Origin: Gigantopelta aegis
Lineage: Eukaryota > Mollusca > Gastropoda > Neomphalida > Peltospiridae
Reading direction: 5' to 3'
Assembly: GCF_016097555.1 (NCBI RefSeq)
Contig: NC_054711.1
Location: 29,795,962 to 29,859,961 of the forward strand
Length of the DNA stretch: 64,000 bases
The notes under the pieces: model-generated
Seen by the model: only the letters and a program-made list of their open reading frames with translations
Told to the model about the DNA's origin: nothing
Databases searched by the model: none
Made by a program: the position numbers and the translations under genes
Part shown: positions 30,791 to 43,164 of the stretch, one piece after another
How the letters are laid out: each line of letters opens with the position of its first letter
Position numbering within the stretch: the stretch's first letter is position 1

Positions 30791-32616
30791 AGAAACTGGA
30801 AAACACAAAAGAAAAAGGCCTGGAGGAAGAAGAAAAAAAGAAAGAAAAAAAAAGAAGAAAAAAAAAAGAAGTTTCCGTGAATTTATCTAACTTTGATAGA
30901 TTAGGCCTATATGGGGACCTTTGATAATTTTGGAGGAGGGTGCGTACGCACCTCTACACGTACCCTTACGAGTCATGTCCGGTACGGGCCCTAATCCATC
31001 ATCCACCTCCCCAATAAAACCACTACAGTCCACCCACCCCTAAAATAGCTTCCAATAAAGTGTCAATTTAATTAATATTTAATATAAATTGATTAATATC
31101 AATTAATTAATCAGTGTTACTATATCTTCCATAGTAAATTTTCCACTTGAAGCAGCCATTACGATTTAGCTATTTACTGCCGATACATAATTGTTGCAGC
31201 CGTTCAATAAAAGTTATTTAGCAAAAAAATGCATTAACAGTGTTATTTATGTGTATATTTAATAATATATAACATGTCCTTAGATAATTGTTAGAAATGT
31301 TTATACTGTTTCATTTGATAGAATAAACGCCTCAGGAATATTTGGTGCGGGACTATTCTTTAACGTGAGTTTGGATAAAATTTACCATTATTTAAGTGGA
31401 TAGAATCGTAATCAGATTGCCATCGAACACGACAGTGAGTAGTTCTTTCAAAATTTGACGTTGTTCAACCCATAGGTATTGTAATTTTGCATTATTTTTC
31501 TTTGAACAGTTAACGTTCTTTACTTTCAGGCTAATTTAAAATGTACCTGTAGTACAAGAACGGCCATTTTGATTCCATAAGAATAAGAATGATTTCATAT
31601 TTTCATCACAAATCTTTTGTAGGCTTTAGTAACGAAAATCAGTTGTAGTAGCTGAGTAATTTTGCAAAAAACATTTTGAATTTGTTTTTAATTTTAGTTT
31701 CGTTTGATAGAATAAACGTCTCAGGAATATTTGGTGCGGGACTATTGTTTTATGTGAGCTGAGTAATTTTGCAAGAAAGTTGGAAACATTTTGAATTTGA
31801 TTTAATCTTTTAATGAAAGGTTTCGACGTTTGTCCTTATGATTAATATTTTGAACAGTTTGTTTTATTAAGTATTTTGTAGTAAACATACAAGTTACAAA
31901 GCATTTTTGCTGTAGTTATCCATTTAGATCATAATATATGCTCATACATGTTTTAGTTTAGTATTCACAAATTGCATCTATTTTAGTATGTTGCCCCAGT
32001 TTTAGTAATATTTTTTAAGGTTCATCATAGCCAAAGTAGTTAGAAATTGTGTTCTAGCTACACCATGACCATGCATTTATTTTCAGGGACGTAATTTTTC
32101 AACTTTTTTTGCACAAAATAATTTCACAAAATAGACTGGATTTGATCGGAAATGTTAAAAAATTACCTTTATTTAGATATTGTATATAGATATTTCAGGT
32201 TTTAAAATATATTTCCAGCTTTCTTTCCGTTTCAGCTATAGACCTAGTCATGTGTATTTAATTGATGCTTGTTTGTTTTTTTATAGTCATTAGCATACAT
32301 TTTTGTATTAGGAGTATATATATGCAAACAGTGCATAGACCCAAGTTTAGTAAGTACTGTATTACAACAGGTTAATTTGTTGAGAATGTTTTTCAGATTG
32401 ATATGTATTCATTGTACTGTCTTTTTCTTTCATTTTTTTTTACTGTCTATGATGAAGTGTTGAGAATCTGTTCGAGTTTCATCGTCAATCATCTGTTGTA
32501 ATTTATGATAGTCAGTTAGTATTTTGTGATAATAACATTTGCAACAATCGATTATGAAATTTATAATTGATCGTTGGTAGAGCTCATCAGATTAATTTTT
32601 GATTGTAATCTATCAT
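30791..32616. other. Non-coding stretch upstream of the transposon gene
   Basis: Contains a diverged direct duplication: 31311-31370 and 31698-31757 share gaataaacgnctcaggaata and tttggtgcgggactatt, and 31649-31697 recurs at 31755-31808 (gctgagtaattttgcaa). Each first-type copy ends in gtgag, so they resemble duplicated 5' exon or promoter pieces. No ORF. Confidence 0.5.
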
Positions 32617-32687
32617 TAAAATATTCAGTAAAAAAAGTAGAGACAATTTAATTTAAATTGTCTCTACTTTTTTTACTGAATATTTTA
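32617..32687. repeat. Perfect 71-bp palindrome 28 bp before a start codon
   Basis: Arms of 35 nt (taaaatattcagtaaaaaaa, gtagagacaatttaa) are exactly inverted around a single T. The ATG of the plus-strand gene follows at 32715. A transcript starting upstream would carry a very stable hairpin in its leader. Confidence 0.95.
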
Positions 32688-32714
32688 TGTTGAGCAACTA
32701 TACACCAAACAAAA

Positions 32715-34567
32715 ATGTCATATTGGACAAAACGAAGGAAAATCCGAGCAAAAGTAGGTGAGCATATGCAGTCAATATATACCAGTATTTCTGATGAAAC
32801 GTTGACATCTGTTGAGGGTGATATTTGTCACTATGAAAATGCATCATGCAACATTTTACAAGATGATATAAACTCTGAACATGAAAGCATAATACATGCA
32901 GATAACATACCTATACATGTAAATGTAGAACATTCAGATTTAGAAGTTCTTTCACCTGATTTAGAAGAAAATTCACTCGACTCTGAGAATAGTGGTAGTG
33001 ACAATGACAGCATTGATTCTGATAATTGTAATGACAGAACTGATGAAATTTTAAAATCTCAACTTGCAGAATGGTCTTCAAAGTATAAAGTTACTCACAA
33101 TGCAGTTTCTTCCCTTTTAAACATTTTACGGGTGTTTCATTCAACACTTCCTAAAGATCCAAGAACACTGCTTGAGACAATCAGACACTACCAGATTCGT
33201 GATGTTGGTGAAGGTTCTTACCATCACTTTGGAATTGCGTCTTCTTTAAAATATGCACTCTGCCCAGTAGAGGCAGCTTTTGCTGATGCAGATACAGTTT
33301 CAATACAGATAAACATTGATGGTCTTCCATTGTTCAAAAGCCGAGCATACAAAAATACCACTCGATATCGGTGTTTATCAATACCGAATACCCTACAGGG
33401 GTAAATCACTGCAAAAATACTGATACCAAACCTGAAATTTCAATACAGCCCGCTCTATACATTATCAGACAGTATTTAACATTTGTACATTTAAAATGTC
33501 TATATACAGCAAAATAACCTTTCAATCGTGTTTATTTGTTGCAAAGGACACTTTTAAATAAAAATTGGCTTAGGCAGGCTCAAAAATGGCATTGGTAAGC
33601 AATTTTCTCAGCAGCATTTTTTTTTTGAAATTGCTGTAGGCAACACAATTCTTCATTTCGAGCCGTTTAATAAGCTAAGGTGACTGTAAAACAACTATAA
33701 CTAAAATTAACATTCTGATTTGAACATGATTAATCATCCAGGCTTTTCATGAAAAAAATTGACCCTTATAGGCTGACAGTTAAAAGTATTGTTTGGCTTA
33801 CATAATTTTCATGCTCTTGCTTTTTTGTTGTTGAAAGACCGCGTACACTGTCCAGCAGTGATAGTGAAGATTCATCCCTGGTGGATATTGCCAGACCGAC
33901 GCCAGCACCGATAATACTACCCTGCCAACCAATGAGGTCAACACAAAATTGTGCACCAAGAGGACTTCCGTCAACCCCCAGTATGGGCAGGAACTCTGGG
34001 CCGAGTTTGCCCTTGCTGGGTAGCCCAGCTAGTGCTATGCTGACTGCACAACGTAAGTACTTGCTTTAAATTAGAAAATATTAACAAAGTAGCAAATTTA
34101 GAGGACCTACAACCTGCTAATAATTTTTGATGCTGAATATAAAATGTCAAATAAATTGGCAACTCGCATAATGTACTTTTCACAATATATATTTTAATAT
34201 ATTTAGCATATATTCATGGTAGCAATCCTGGTTAATGTTGATCCTGTTCAAACAATATAGAGGTAGCCTTGGGGTATTGTTATCTACGCAGTCAGAATCA
34301 ACAATCTTCCAAGTTGTGAATAAGACCCTTTTTGCCCCTGTACACTGCATTTAAAAATTATTTCTTAGTCCCAAATGTCAATATATAACTGATAAATGAT
34401 GTGATTATACATATGCCATTTTTTTCTAATTTCAAGAGGCTGTTAGAAGAAACCACGAGACAAGACTAGTGTCAAATTCAGTTATCGAGAAAATAACGAA
34501 GGAATGGTCCGTACAGAATGCGACAGAGATGGCGGACGCCGAAGAAGAAACAGTGATGACTACATGA
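32715..34567 (+). CDS. Three-exon gene; exon 1 resembles the N-terminus of a Tnp2-type (CACTA) transposase
   Basis: The model joins 32715-33400, 33838-34052 and 34437-34567 (GT-AG introns, phases fit at both junctions, TGA at 34565) to give 343 residues. Exon 1 (229 codons before an intronic stop) has an acidic Ser/Asp segment around residues 80-110, then LLNILRVFHSTLPKDPRTLL, GEGSYHHFGIASSL and INIDGLPLFKS. The last two blocks match the start of Tnp2-like transposases, where the Asp of IDGLP is thought to be the first catalytic residue. The usual QFWPI-like continuation and the later catalytic residues are absent. Exon 2 reads RTLSSSDSEDSSLVDIARPT then a Pro/Ser-rich stretch; exon 3 reads AVRRNHETRLVSNSVIEKIT to the stop. 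Exons 2-3 may derive from a second gene of the element. So either a truncated or fused product, or two decayed genes. Confidence 0.55.
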
Positions 34568-34589
34568 TGTAATTTAATTTAATAACCAT

Positions 34590-34912
34590 AATTTATCATC
34601 CATTAAAGACTTTTGTAGGAGATATCGCTGGCGCTATAATTTGCGATATATCCTGTGATATTCCCCTTAGGAGATATCACTTCTGTTACGTCACTGTGTG
34701 TCTTTTCGGTGTCATTAGTGACGTCACGTGACTGCCATTCTACTAGTGAGTCTACCGCTGCCAAATAAAGTGGCATTCAACCCACATTACTGTTTACAAT
34801 TGTCGCAAAGAATGATAATGGATGATAAAAAGAATATCCCCCTTGTGTCTTGTGATATCATAATTTATCAGCACTCGTTAATAAAAGTATACAAATCCCA
34901 GGCAGGTTAAAC
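34590..34912 (+). repeat. One arm of a foldback repeat also found at 59585-60090
   Basis: Contains catccattaaagacttttgt, tagtgacgtcacgtgact, cgcaaagaatgataatggat and gtcttgtgatatcataattt. All recur in reverse at 59585-60090. It starts just after the stop codon at 34567. Confidence 0.78.
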
Positions 34913-36400
34913 GAAAAATCGGTTTCTTTAAAAATTAACAGTGATGAAATTGATACCCCAATCCTAGCTTGGACTGTGCAAGTGAAATATGGCAACATTT
35001 TGTTGTCCCCCTCTTGTTTTGGTTAAAACATTTTAAGACAAACTTTGTTATTCATAAAAAAAACCCCTAATAATATAGATATTATTACTTGCATGTGAAT
35101 TCTACTGATTTTACGAAACTATAGCTGGATTCATGTATTGCCCTCGCTCTTATTACCCTCATGCTATTGGTTAAAGGAAACCGATATTAACCCATTGATG
35201 GTAGTTAAACCGGTTAATTTCATCTTGTGAAAATGCACAATCGATAGCGCTGTATTAGTTCCATAGTGTATACAGTATTACATTTTGGGTTTACAAACTG
35301 CTTGTATTGGTAGTAGTGCTGTCTGTCCTGTCTCTGTCCGCCTGTCCCACATAGTTTTTAGGGGGTTTACTTTTTACAATGCCTCAAGATACTTGGCTGA
35401 AATTTTGTGCATAGCTTTATTCTTAACTCTTACAGATCAAGTTTGATTTTTGTTTTTGAACTTGGGAGAAAAGAAAAATTAATTTACAGACTGGGTTGAG
35501 TTTTTTTTATATGCCCGTCTATGATGGGTCATGTTGTGGTATGTCATTGTACATCTGTCCCGTCTCTTACCGTTTTCTAGTCTGGACCATATCTTGCATA
35601 CAAGACCATCTAACCTTACATGTAGGAACAACTTGGGATGGTAGTGTGTCGTGTACTTTTACTAGGCCACTGTGACCTATTGTTCATGGTTACTGCACAA
35701 CAATAAATCCGTGACCAGCTAATTTCTTGGTGGTTGTATATTGTTAACATTACATAAACTGTTTCTCTGCCAGTATAAATGTGTCACCAGAGTACCCATG
35801 CTAAACAAAATTTCCCTTTCTAATAAAGAGCAATAACTTCATTAATCAGACAGCACCTTCTCCAATGGTTACAGTATCATCAGTAGTTGGTCCAAAATAA
35901 ACTGTTCATCTATCCCATTGCAAAAATTTCACATAATTGGAATTAATCATACCCTAACATAATCAACATGTTCATTACTATCTATGGTTTTCCATCACAC
36001 TCCTAACGGGCGTATCATACACTGTTTTCACAATGCTTCCAGATATTCAGCAGATCAAGTTCGACATTCATGACCATTTTCCCGTTTTTGACAGTTCTGG
36101 CCCTTGAATTTAGGAGACCAGATTTTTCTCTCTCAGTTCTTTAAGATATTGAATAGGAAATTTTATGCACATTTTTATCATGCACTGTTATAGATCAAGT
36201 CTGACTTTATGGCAATCTACCAATTTTTCACAGACTTATTTATGCACCTTGAACTTAGAAGATATGAAATGTCTTCTTTTTTTTTGGAATTTTTGGTCAT
36301 GTCCTATTTTTATAACTCGAGTAACCAATGTTTACACATTCACAGTATGAAAACTAATCATCATATTTCCTTTTTCTTTTTCATAATATACATTAATTAT
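34913..36400. other. Non-coding stretch with fragments of the ACAG-associated repeat
   Basis: Pieces of the family at 15590-15830 occur around 35310-35480 (ctgtctgtcctgtctctgtc, cttggctgaaattttgtgca, cagatcaagtttga) and 36010-36290 (cagatcaagttcgacattca, cccttgaatttaggaga). They are broken copies in opposite orientation. No gene. Confidence 0.6.
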
Positions 36401-37234
36401 TTAACTAATAAAATGTAATAATTAAATTTCTGTAACATTCATTACAACGTAACGTCATCTCATTGGTCCAGACGTAGCAACGGGAGTTTGTTCATTTTTC
36501 GATGAACGTAAAAATTACGTTGTCAAGGAACGTCATTTCTGATGACGTCGTTTTAAATGGGAAAGTCGTCTTATTGAGCGTTATTTTTTATGAATACAAA
36601 ATAATTCAAAATAAAGTATGAGGTTTTTGGGTTGTTTTTTTTAGTTTTCTTTACATTTATTAATTTTATTCTGTTTGAATCCTATTAGATTTTATGTCTG
36701 TCAATATCATCAACATCTTCTGGACATTTTAGGCCCATTTTGACAGTCTGCTTACCGAGATACATGTATCATGGAGATAGAGAATATTGCATGAGTGGCC
36801 GTTAGATACCATTTATCTCACAGCGAGTTGTTTTAAAATGTATCTAACGAGTGAAATCGAGTTTGATACGTTTTTAAACAACGAGGTGTAAGATAAATGG
36901 TATTTAACGGATACGAATGTATTATTATATTTCTTACATATCCTAAAAAAAGCCCAGGTTTTAATCAAATTTTAACATCTTTTTCGGCTAAATGTTATTT
37001 ACAGCCGTTGCACCTGTAGCTGATTTACGCGTCACAGACACATGGTTGTTAGGTTAACTATACGTCACAGTGTAATCTATTTCAACCGTGTTGTTTTTTC
37101 ACTGGATGCATGGCACTGGTGACCTGGTCATCACCTAGGAGCAGCCAGTCGTATGTCTTGAAATTGTGCGTAAACAATCCATGATGTTCTCACCAACGGG
37201 TGTGTAAGAAATATATATACTTGCATTTCGGTTG

Positions 37235-37265
<31 letters not shown>

Positions 37266-37646
37266 GTGTGCCCATCCCTCCCAAACTAAACTATCCAATG
37301 TATTAATTTATGGAAGAGTCGCTAGTTAGTTGACTGCGTTGACACGTCGCGTACTTAAGCCAAACAGTACGTCTTGATAATTCCACCGATTATTATGGAA
37401 CACAAAGTCTGTGAATTATGCGCAATGTTCATTAATATTTTTAAAGGAAAGGAATGTTTGTTTAGCGACACGTCTGGTCATTTTTTAATTAGCGACAATC
37501 GGGTGTCTATAACAGAGTAATTACGGTATTTGTCACAGAACGTACTTATTGTGTTACAGTTGGGCAACAAGATTTCTTTTACACATAGTGTAATATATCA
37601 TGCATGCTATAATACCCACTATTAGTCCATGAGCCCATTCTGAAAA

Positions 37647-37968
37647 GTTAAAGTTTGTTTTGTTTAACAAAACCACTAGAGCACATTGATTTATTAATCA
37701 TCAGCTACTGCATTTCAAATATTTGGTAATTTCGTCATATAGTCTTAGAGAAAAAAAAATCGCAATATTTTTTTCATTGATAGCACGTGATCTTTTATAT
37801 GCACCATCCCACAGACAGGATAGAGCATACCATGGGTGACCTTTGATATGCCAGTCGTGGTGTACTGGCTGGAATGAAAAATATACCAATTGGCCACCGA
37901 CGTGGATCGATTCTATATCGACCGCACACCAGTCGAGCGCTTTACCACTGGGCTACATCTCGCTGCCC
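37647..37968 (-). mobile_element. SINE, head B + tail 2
   Basis: Antisense: AAAGTTTGTTTTGTTTAACA at the left, the ACCATCCCACAGACAGGATA body, and the head at the right (minus strand tagcccagtggtaaagcgct). It has a small insertion (gggtga) in the body. A C-tract follows at 37966-37984. Confidence 0.88.
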
Positions 37969-38192
37969 CCCCCCCCCTCCCCCCATTGTGAAAAGATGCC
38001 TAGAAAATGGTTGAACACACACTATGTGGAAACTAATGTAACTATTGTAGGTAAATTAATTCCTGTCATATTTATATGATAAATCACCAGTGGTTAATTA
38101 AACTTCCATCATTAGAAATGTTATTTTTGCATAGCATAATGAAAGCCTACTGTATTATTCTATAAATACGAATCTCTGTAGTGCAGTCAATT

Positions 38193-38300
38193 ATTAAAGA
38201 GACCGTCCTGGGTTTTCTGTTGTTAAAGGGACATACCCTAGTTTTATACACTAATGCATATTTTTCATAATTAGAGCCGTTTATTATTCATATGGTTCAA
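38193..38300 (+). mobile_element. Two successive one-sided TTAA MITE ends
   Basis: TTAAAGAGACCGTCCTGGGT at 38193 and TTAAAGGGACATACCCTAGT at 38225 each look like the left end of a TTAA MITE. I found no matching right end for either within the next kilobase. Confidence 0.5.
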
Positions 38301-39944
38301 CATAACCGAGTTAATAATAATCATACGAAGCACACGTGTAATAAATAACAAGTGTGATGACGTAATTTTGGGAAGAGACGTCATAATATTTTTTTAAATA
38401 TTTTTTATTATTATATTTGTTTAATACATATTTATTGTCCCAGATCATATAGCAGTGTCGGGTTAAGTATGAGGTTTTAGTGTTATTATTAGTCTGTATG
38501 ATTCAAATTTAATTATAAATATTGTCTTATTTCTTTTACGTTCATCTGGGTATGAAAAAAAAAAAAAACATCCGCAAACTTACGTGATTTTTTTTTTTCA
38601 TACCCTGATGAATGTAAAATAAATAACAGACAATCCTTAAATGAAGAAAATAAGTGTTGTCCCATCATATTGAACAACATATCAGTCACCAAATCATGAT
38701 TTCAGAATCTTGCAAATTTGGTACTGCATTGGGACTATTCCACTTTGTACTGTCCCTTGAAAAGGGTGAATGGCACTGAATGGCAAATTCCAGGGACTGT
38801 AATGTGTTTGTCAGGTCAAAACTTTCATTTCGGAGTGCGATATCTTCACCAATATATCCACTTTTATCATAGCTGTTCCAGTATGAAGAAGCTTTGGATT
38901 TTAAGTGTTCATTTTTTTGTAATGCGAGTAACCAATGTTTCCTTTTTTTTTTTTTTAATAATATACATTTAAGGATTGTCGGTTATTTCTTTTACGTTCA
39001 TCAGGGTATGAACAAAGAAATTCATCTGCAAAATGAATCGGCGAAGAATCATGCCGATAGTTATAATTAAATTAGAATCATACTTGCTAAGAATAACATT
39101 AAAATGTCATACTTTATTTGGAATTATTTTTTATCCATAAACAATAACGCTCAATGAAACAACTTGCCCATATAAAATGACGTCATCAGATATGACGTTC
39201 CCTGACGTAATTTTTACGTTCATCGGGAAATGAACAAACTCCCGTTGCTACGTTTGGACCAATGGGATGACGTTATATTGTAATGAATGTAACGGAAATT
39301 TAATTATTGATTATTTAACAAATAAAATGTAATAAAGAAAATAAGTGTTGAATGTATAATTATTAATCCTGAACAAATCAAAAGAATTAGTATAGTAAAA
39401 ATGTAATTGCACATGTATATTTAGGCTTATTAGCCAGTAAGTGGCAGCAAAAACTAACTTGGTGTTAGTAAGAACAATTATGCACACACTGGTATTGTTC
39501 TATTAAAATAAAATGTAGGTAACTCACATTACATATTTTTCGGTTACTCGCGGTGCAATTTTTTTTTATGTATCCATGTCATGTTTCATGTCACTGTTGT
39601 GAAAAATGTGTGGTTTCACTACCTGTAGTATGTATTAGTGTAGGAAAATATCAAGTGTCATTTGTTAGAAACAAGAAATAAATGATAGAGATGAAAAAAT
39701 TGCTATTTCGGTTATTCGTGTTACATTGTGCTAGTTGGTCTATTTGACCAAGAATTACAAACATAACGTTGTCATATTATGTAACATGTAGATACTAGAT
39801 ATGCTATTACATATTTGCAAGCTGTATTTGATTGTATAAAGCATAATTTATGTCAGTCAGACCTCGTTACAATGACCACGTTCGTCCCTGGGTCACTTTG
39901 TCATTATATGGACATTGTCGTTATATCAAAATTTGCCGTTATAA

Positions 39945-41786
39945 AAATTTTATTAAATGACACAACTAGAGCAGATTGATTTATTAATCACCGCTATTTG
40001 GTGTCAATAGTAGCAAGGCAGGGTTCGCACAGACCTTGAAAAGTCCTTGAATTTCAGGGTAGTCCTTTAAAAGTCCTTAAATTTCGTAAATATTGAATTT
40101 ATGCTTTAAAAGTCCTTGAATTTTGTGACTAAATGCTCGAATTTTACAAAAACATCCTTAAATTTAAAACTTAAGATCCACTGACAATAAATATAACAAG
40201 TTTCTGGAAAAACAATTAAACAGAAAACACTTTTTGTAGATTTTTCACTAAAATTTTAAACCGGTTACTGAACATTTTTCACCGGGTATCAAATTATTAC
40301 ACACACCGGAGATGCTGTAACTGCGCATGTGTTGGCGTCTGTTGAATCAGAAAAATTAGTCACAAGTGTGTCTATAATTTGAAGTGGGAAGCTAACCTGT
40401 ACACCATTGCAGTACTTTGGAAACATATTTAATTAGAAATATTAAACTGTCAGAAATACAGTAAACACTTCGACACTGTATGCTACTAGTGTGTATTGTG
40501 ACCTTCCCGATCCACAATAACCACTAACTGGATTAAAAACTTTAATAGACCGCAGAAGTCACGTGTACCAAGATTGATAAATCCGAATTATCCAATCATG
40601 GTACTAAACAATTGCCATGTGTACAGGTTATCACATGCAATTAAATACAATTATTAGATATAGACTGTGTGATATTTAATATCACATTATTCAATGCAAT
40701 AAACTAATTGCCCGATTAATAAATTGACTAAATAGCTAAAACATTGAGCACACACGTTCTTGACAAAATTACATAACAAGTAGCAAGTGTTTTAAATGTT
40801 TTTATATAAATATATATGTTTAAATAAATAAAGTTTTCCCACAGAATTCTGGCGTTTAAGTTATTAGTTAATAGTCACCAAACGAAAATCAGTCCATCAC
40901 GAAAAGTTCAATGCACGACTGCCAAGGGCTGCTAAACAAGATGACCGGTCGCCGCTCCTTCATGCCTTGTTGACGTGGTAACTTCTGACGGTGCTGGACA
41001 GGAGATACTCTAACTTCGAGTTCTGAAGATTGTGCGTTGATTCCCAGTTTATATAGGCATCTGAAGACGTGTGCAACAGAATGCACTCCACAAGAACATC
41101 GTGCAGAACTCATAACTTACGATGTAAATTAATTCGTCGACCAATCAAATCATTCCAAAAACGAAAAGCCACCAGACAGGTGCTCCACAGATCACGGTCT
41201 GGCTATACGAACAGACAAAAACAAAATGTCAGCCACCTTGCCGAACACATGTCTGCTCTCCAGGTAAGTCATTATTTTATTATTTCAGCACGCCGTCGTT
41301 GTTTAAACACATGATAGGACATAATGAGATATGTCCGCCACAGTTATATTTTATTCTCTCAGCCAGCGAAACACATAGTCTTCCATATTTTTACTTGAAT
41401 TTTCACCCGACGATAAAAACGTCCATATTACATAACCCAAAGCCAGATTTAACTTAAAACCAGATTATCATAACAGTATACAGGTAATATTATTTAGTGG
41501 TTTAGCCTGGTATTACAGTCAATGTCATAGATGCTTATGGATTGCATTTAATTGATTATGGTATATGTGTACTTGAAAAATAGTCCTTGAAAACAGCAGA
41601 AAAGTCCTTGAAAACAATCTGTTTAAGCCTGTATGAAGCATGCAAGGGATCATTTATATGCACCATCCCACGGACACGATAGCACATACCAAGGCATTTA
41701 ATATACCAGTCGTAGTGCACTGGCTGAAATGGGAAATAGCCCAATGGTCCCATCGACGGGGATGGATCACAGACCATCAAATGCTA
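39945..41786 (-). mobile_element. SINE, head B + tail 2, split in two by a hAT-like element
   Basis: 39945-40018 is tail 2 (gacacaactagagcagattg) up to tagtagcaagg. The body resumes at 41640 (gcaagggatcatttatatgc) and runs into a diverged type B head to about 41786. The join rebuilds the normal AGTAGCAAGGGATC of the body. Confidence 0.8.
40011..41647. mobile_element. hAT-like element inside the SINE
   Basis: The left end is CAGGGTTCGCACAGACCTTG, followed by repeated aaagtccttgaattt. The right part has inverted-type agtccttgaaaacagc and ends cctgtatgaag, so its terminal CAGG is lost or altered. TAGCAAGG before (40011-40018) and ATGCAAGG after (41640-41647) fit an 8-bp target duplication with two changes. 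Inside lies a GC-richer spot at 40890-41110 with ORFs on both strands that I cannot assign. Confidence 0.7.
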
Positions 41787-42029
41787 AGTAAATTATTAAT
41801 AATCAAAAGTGCATTCAGTCAGTCTAATCGATCGATACCCTACTTCGTTTGCATAGACTTGATTGATCGAAGTTAGTCCTTTTAGATGTCGGGTGCGCAT
41901 TTGTTTGGAAGGTGTGAATTCCGATATAATTAACAGAATAACATTGGTGTAGGGGCCTACGTTCGTTTTCGACAGTTTGTGGTCGGATAGTGTAAATGTA
42001 ACGACGGTCGTTATAACGAGGTCTGACTG

Positions 42030-43164
42030 TATTGTGGCCTTTTATTGTATTTATTTGTCAAAATAATAGGCGTTTATTCAGCATGTGTATCGTTTTGGCA
42101 ATGACAATTTGTGTTTTTTATCCATGAACTTAAGCATATTGTTGGATCACATTGTTGATCATAAAACACATTCATTTATTAAGATACGTCTTTGTCCGCT
42201 TCGTTGTGGAATTGTTCGTATATATATGTATTTACAAGATATAGAGGGTTTTAAAATAAAATTAATGCAATTGTTACAAGTACATTGACTTAGTTTTCCT
42301 TTATAATTACGAACGCATGAACTTATTAAATTTTATGTAACCAGGGGCAGAAGTAAAGACAACACTTCTTGTGGTTCCAATGTTTTATTGTAGGCCAATT
42401 GGAAAAACCTGTAAAATATAATACAAACATTCCTTGCAATCACACATTAACTTTCACACTTCCGCGCACATGTATAATATAAACTCTCAATTAAGATAAA
42501 ATTATTACATCACTATGTCCGAATATCAATATAAAATACTATTACAAATAAATATATCTTACCAGACATCCACAATGTCTATTTGATCAGACACTTGAAA
42601 TGCAGCAGTGTTTTAAAAATATATATTATAATTAACCACTTATTCTCTGCAGAATAATTTGATAAACTAGTATGGACTGTCTGCTTCTGATGAAAGCTGA
42701 TCGTAATCTGACAATTAGGAAAAATCTAGTTATAAAGGGCGTAGTCCAAAAGCATGCAGTGCATGTCTCGGTGTCGAGTCATCAGTCTTGCGTAAACTGT
42801 CATCGTCGCACGTGAATTAACAACTACTAACAAACCCAGCACAATAAACAATGACCACTGCTAACACAAAAGATGAAATAGACAACAAACCCTTTCTTTA
42901 ACTATTTTATATTTAAAGATCGACTCCTACAAATTAGTTTTTATAAATACTTAATATATTATAATTAATATTTAATTGAAATCTTTGATAATTAATAATT
43001 TAACACCTGGTTACATTTAGAAGACATGTTATACCTCATTTCATTAGTAAATGGTTAAAACTTACTTGTATAAAGCATCTTGTCATGTCAAGTTAGACTT
43101 AATAACCTATTTTACATTGGTACATCTATTACAATAACATCCAGTTTTGCTGGTATTTGATCAC
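42030..43164. other. Non-coding stretch inside the large transposon
   Basis: AT-rich sequence with no ORF of recognisable family and no repeat that I can pair inside the window. Confidence 0.45.

Larger units (their letters stand above)
36393..39334. mobile_element. 2.9-kb element with 200-bp inverted ends
   Basis: 36417-36620 and 39107-39312 are inverse: gtaacattcattacaacgta with its partner, tagcaacgggagtttgttca, atgaacgtaaaaattacgtt, tgatgacgtc. Just outside, ttatttaac(t/a)aataaaatg occurs in the same orientation on both sides, which may be a long target duplication or flank repeat. A second, inner inverted pair (gtaaaataaataacagacaat near 38618 and its reverse at 38967-39000) shows nested foldback structure. 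A SINE lies inside. No transposase gene is recognised. Confidence 0.68.
39854..42029. mobile_element. pogo/Tigger-like element (Tc1/mariner), filled with younger insertions
   Basis: The left end is CAGTCAGACCTCGTTACAAT; the right end inverted is CAGTCAGACCTCGTTATAAC. This CAGTCAGACCTCGTTATAACG type is known from pogo and Tigger elements. A TA follows the right end, but the base pair before the left end is GT. The interior is mostly younger elements; without them only about 0.3 kb remain, so this is a MITE-sized non-autonomous copy. Confidence 0.78.

Noticed and set aside
40889..41314. Overlapping ORFs on both strands (minus 74 codons, plus 81 codons with a donor-like gtaagt)
   Set aside because: They lie in the interior of a hAT-like element. 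Neither has a recognisable domain, so I do not call a gene. A TATATAAA before the minus ORF is noted but common in such AT content.
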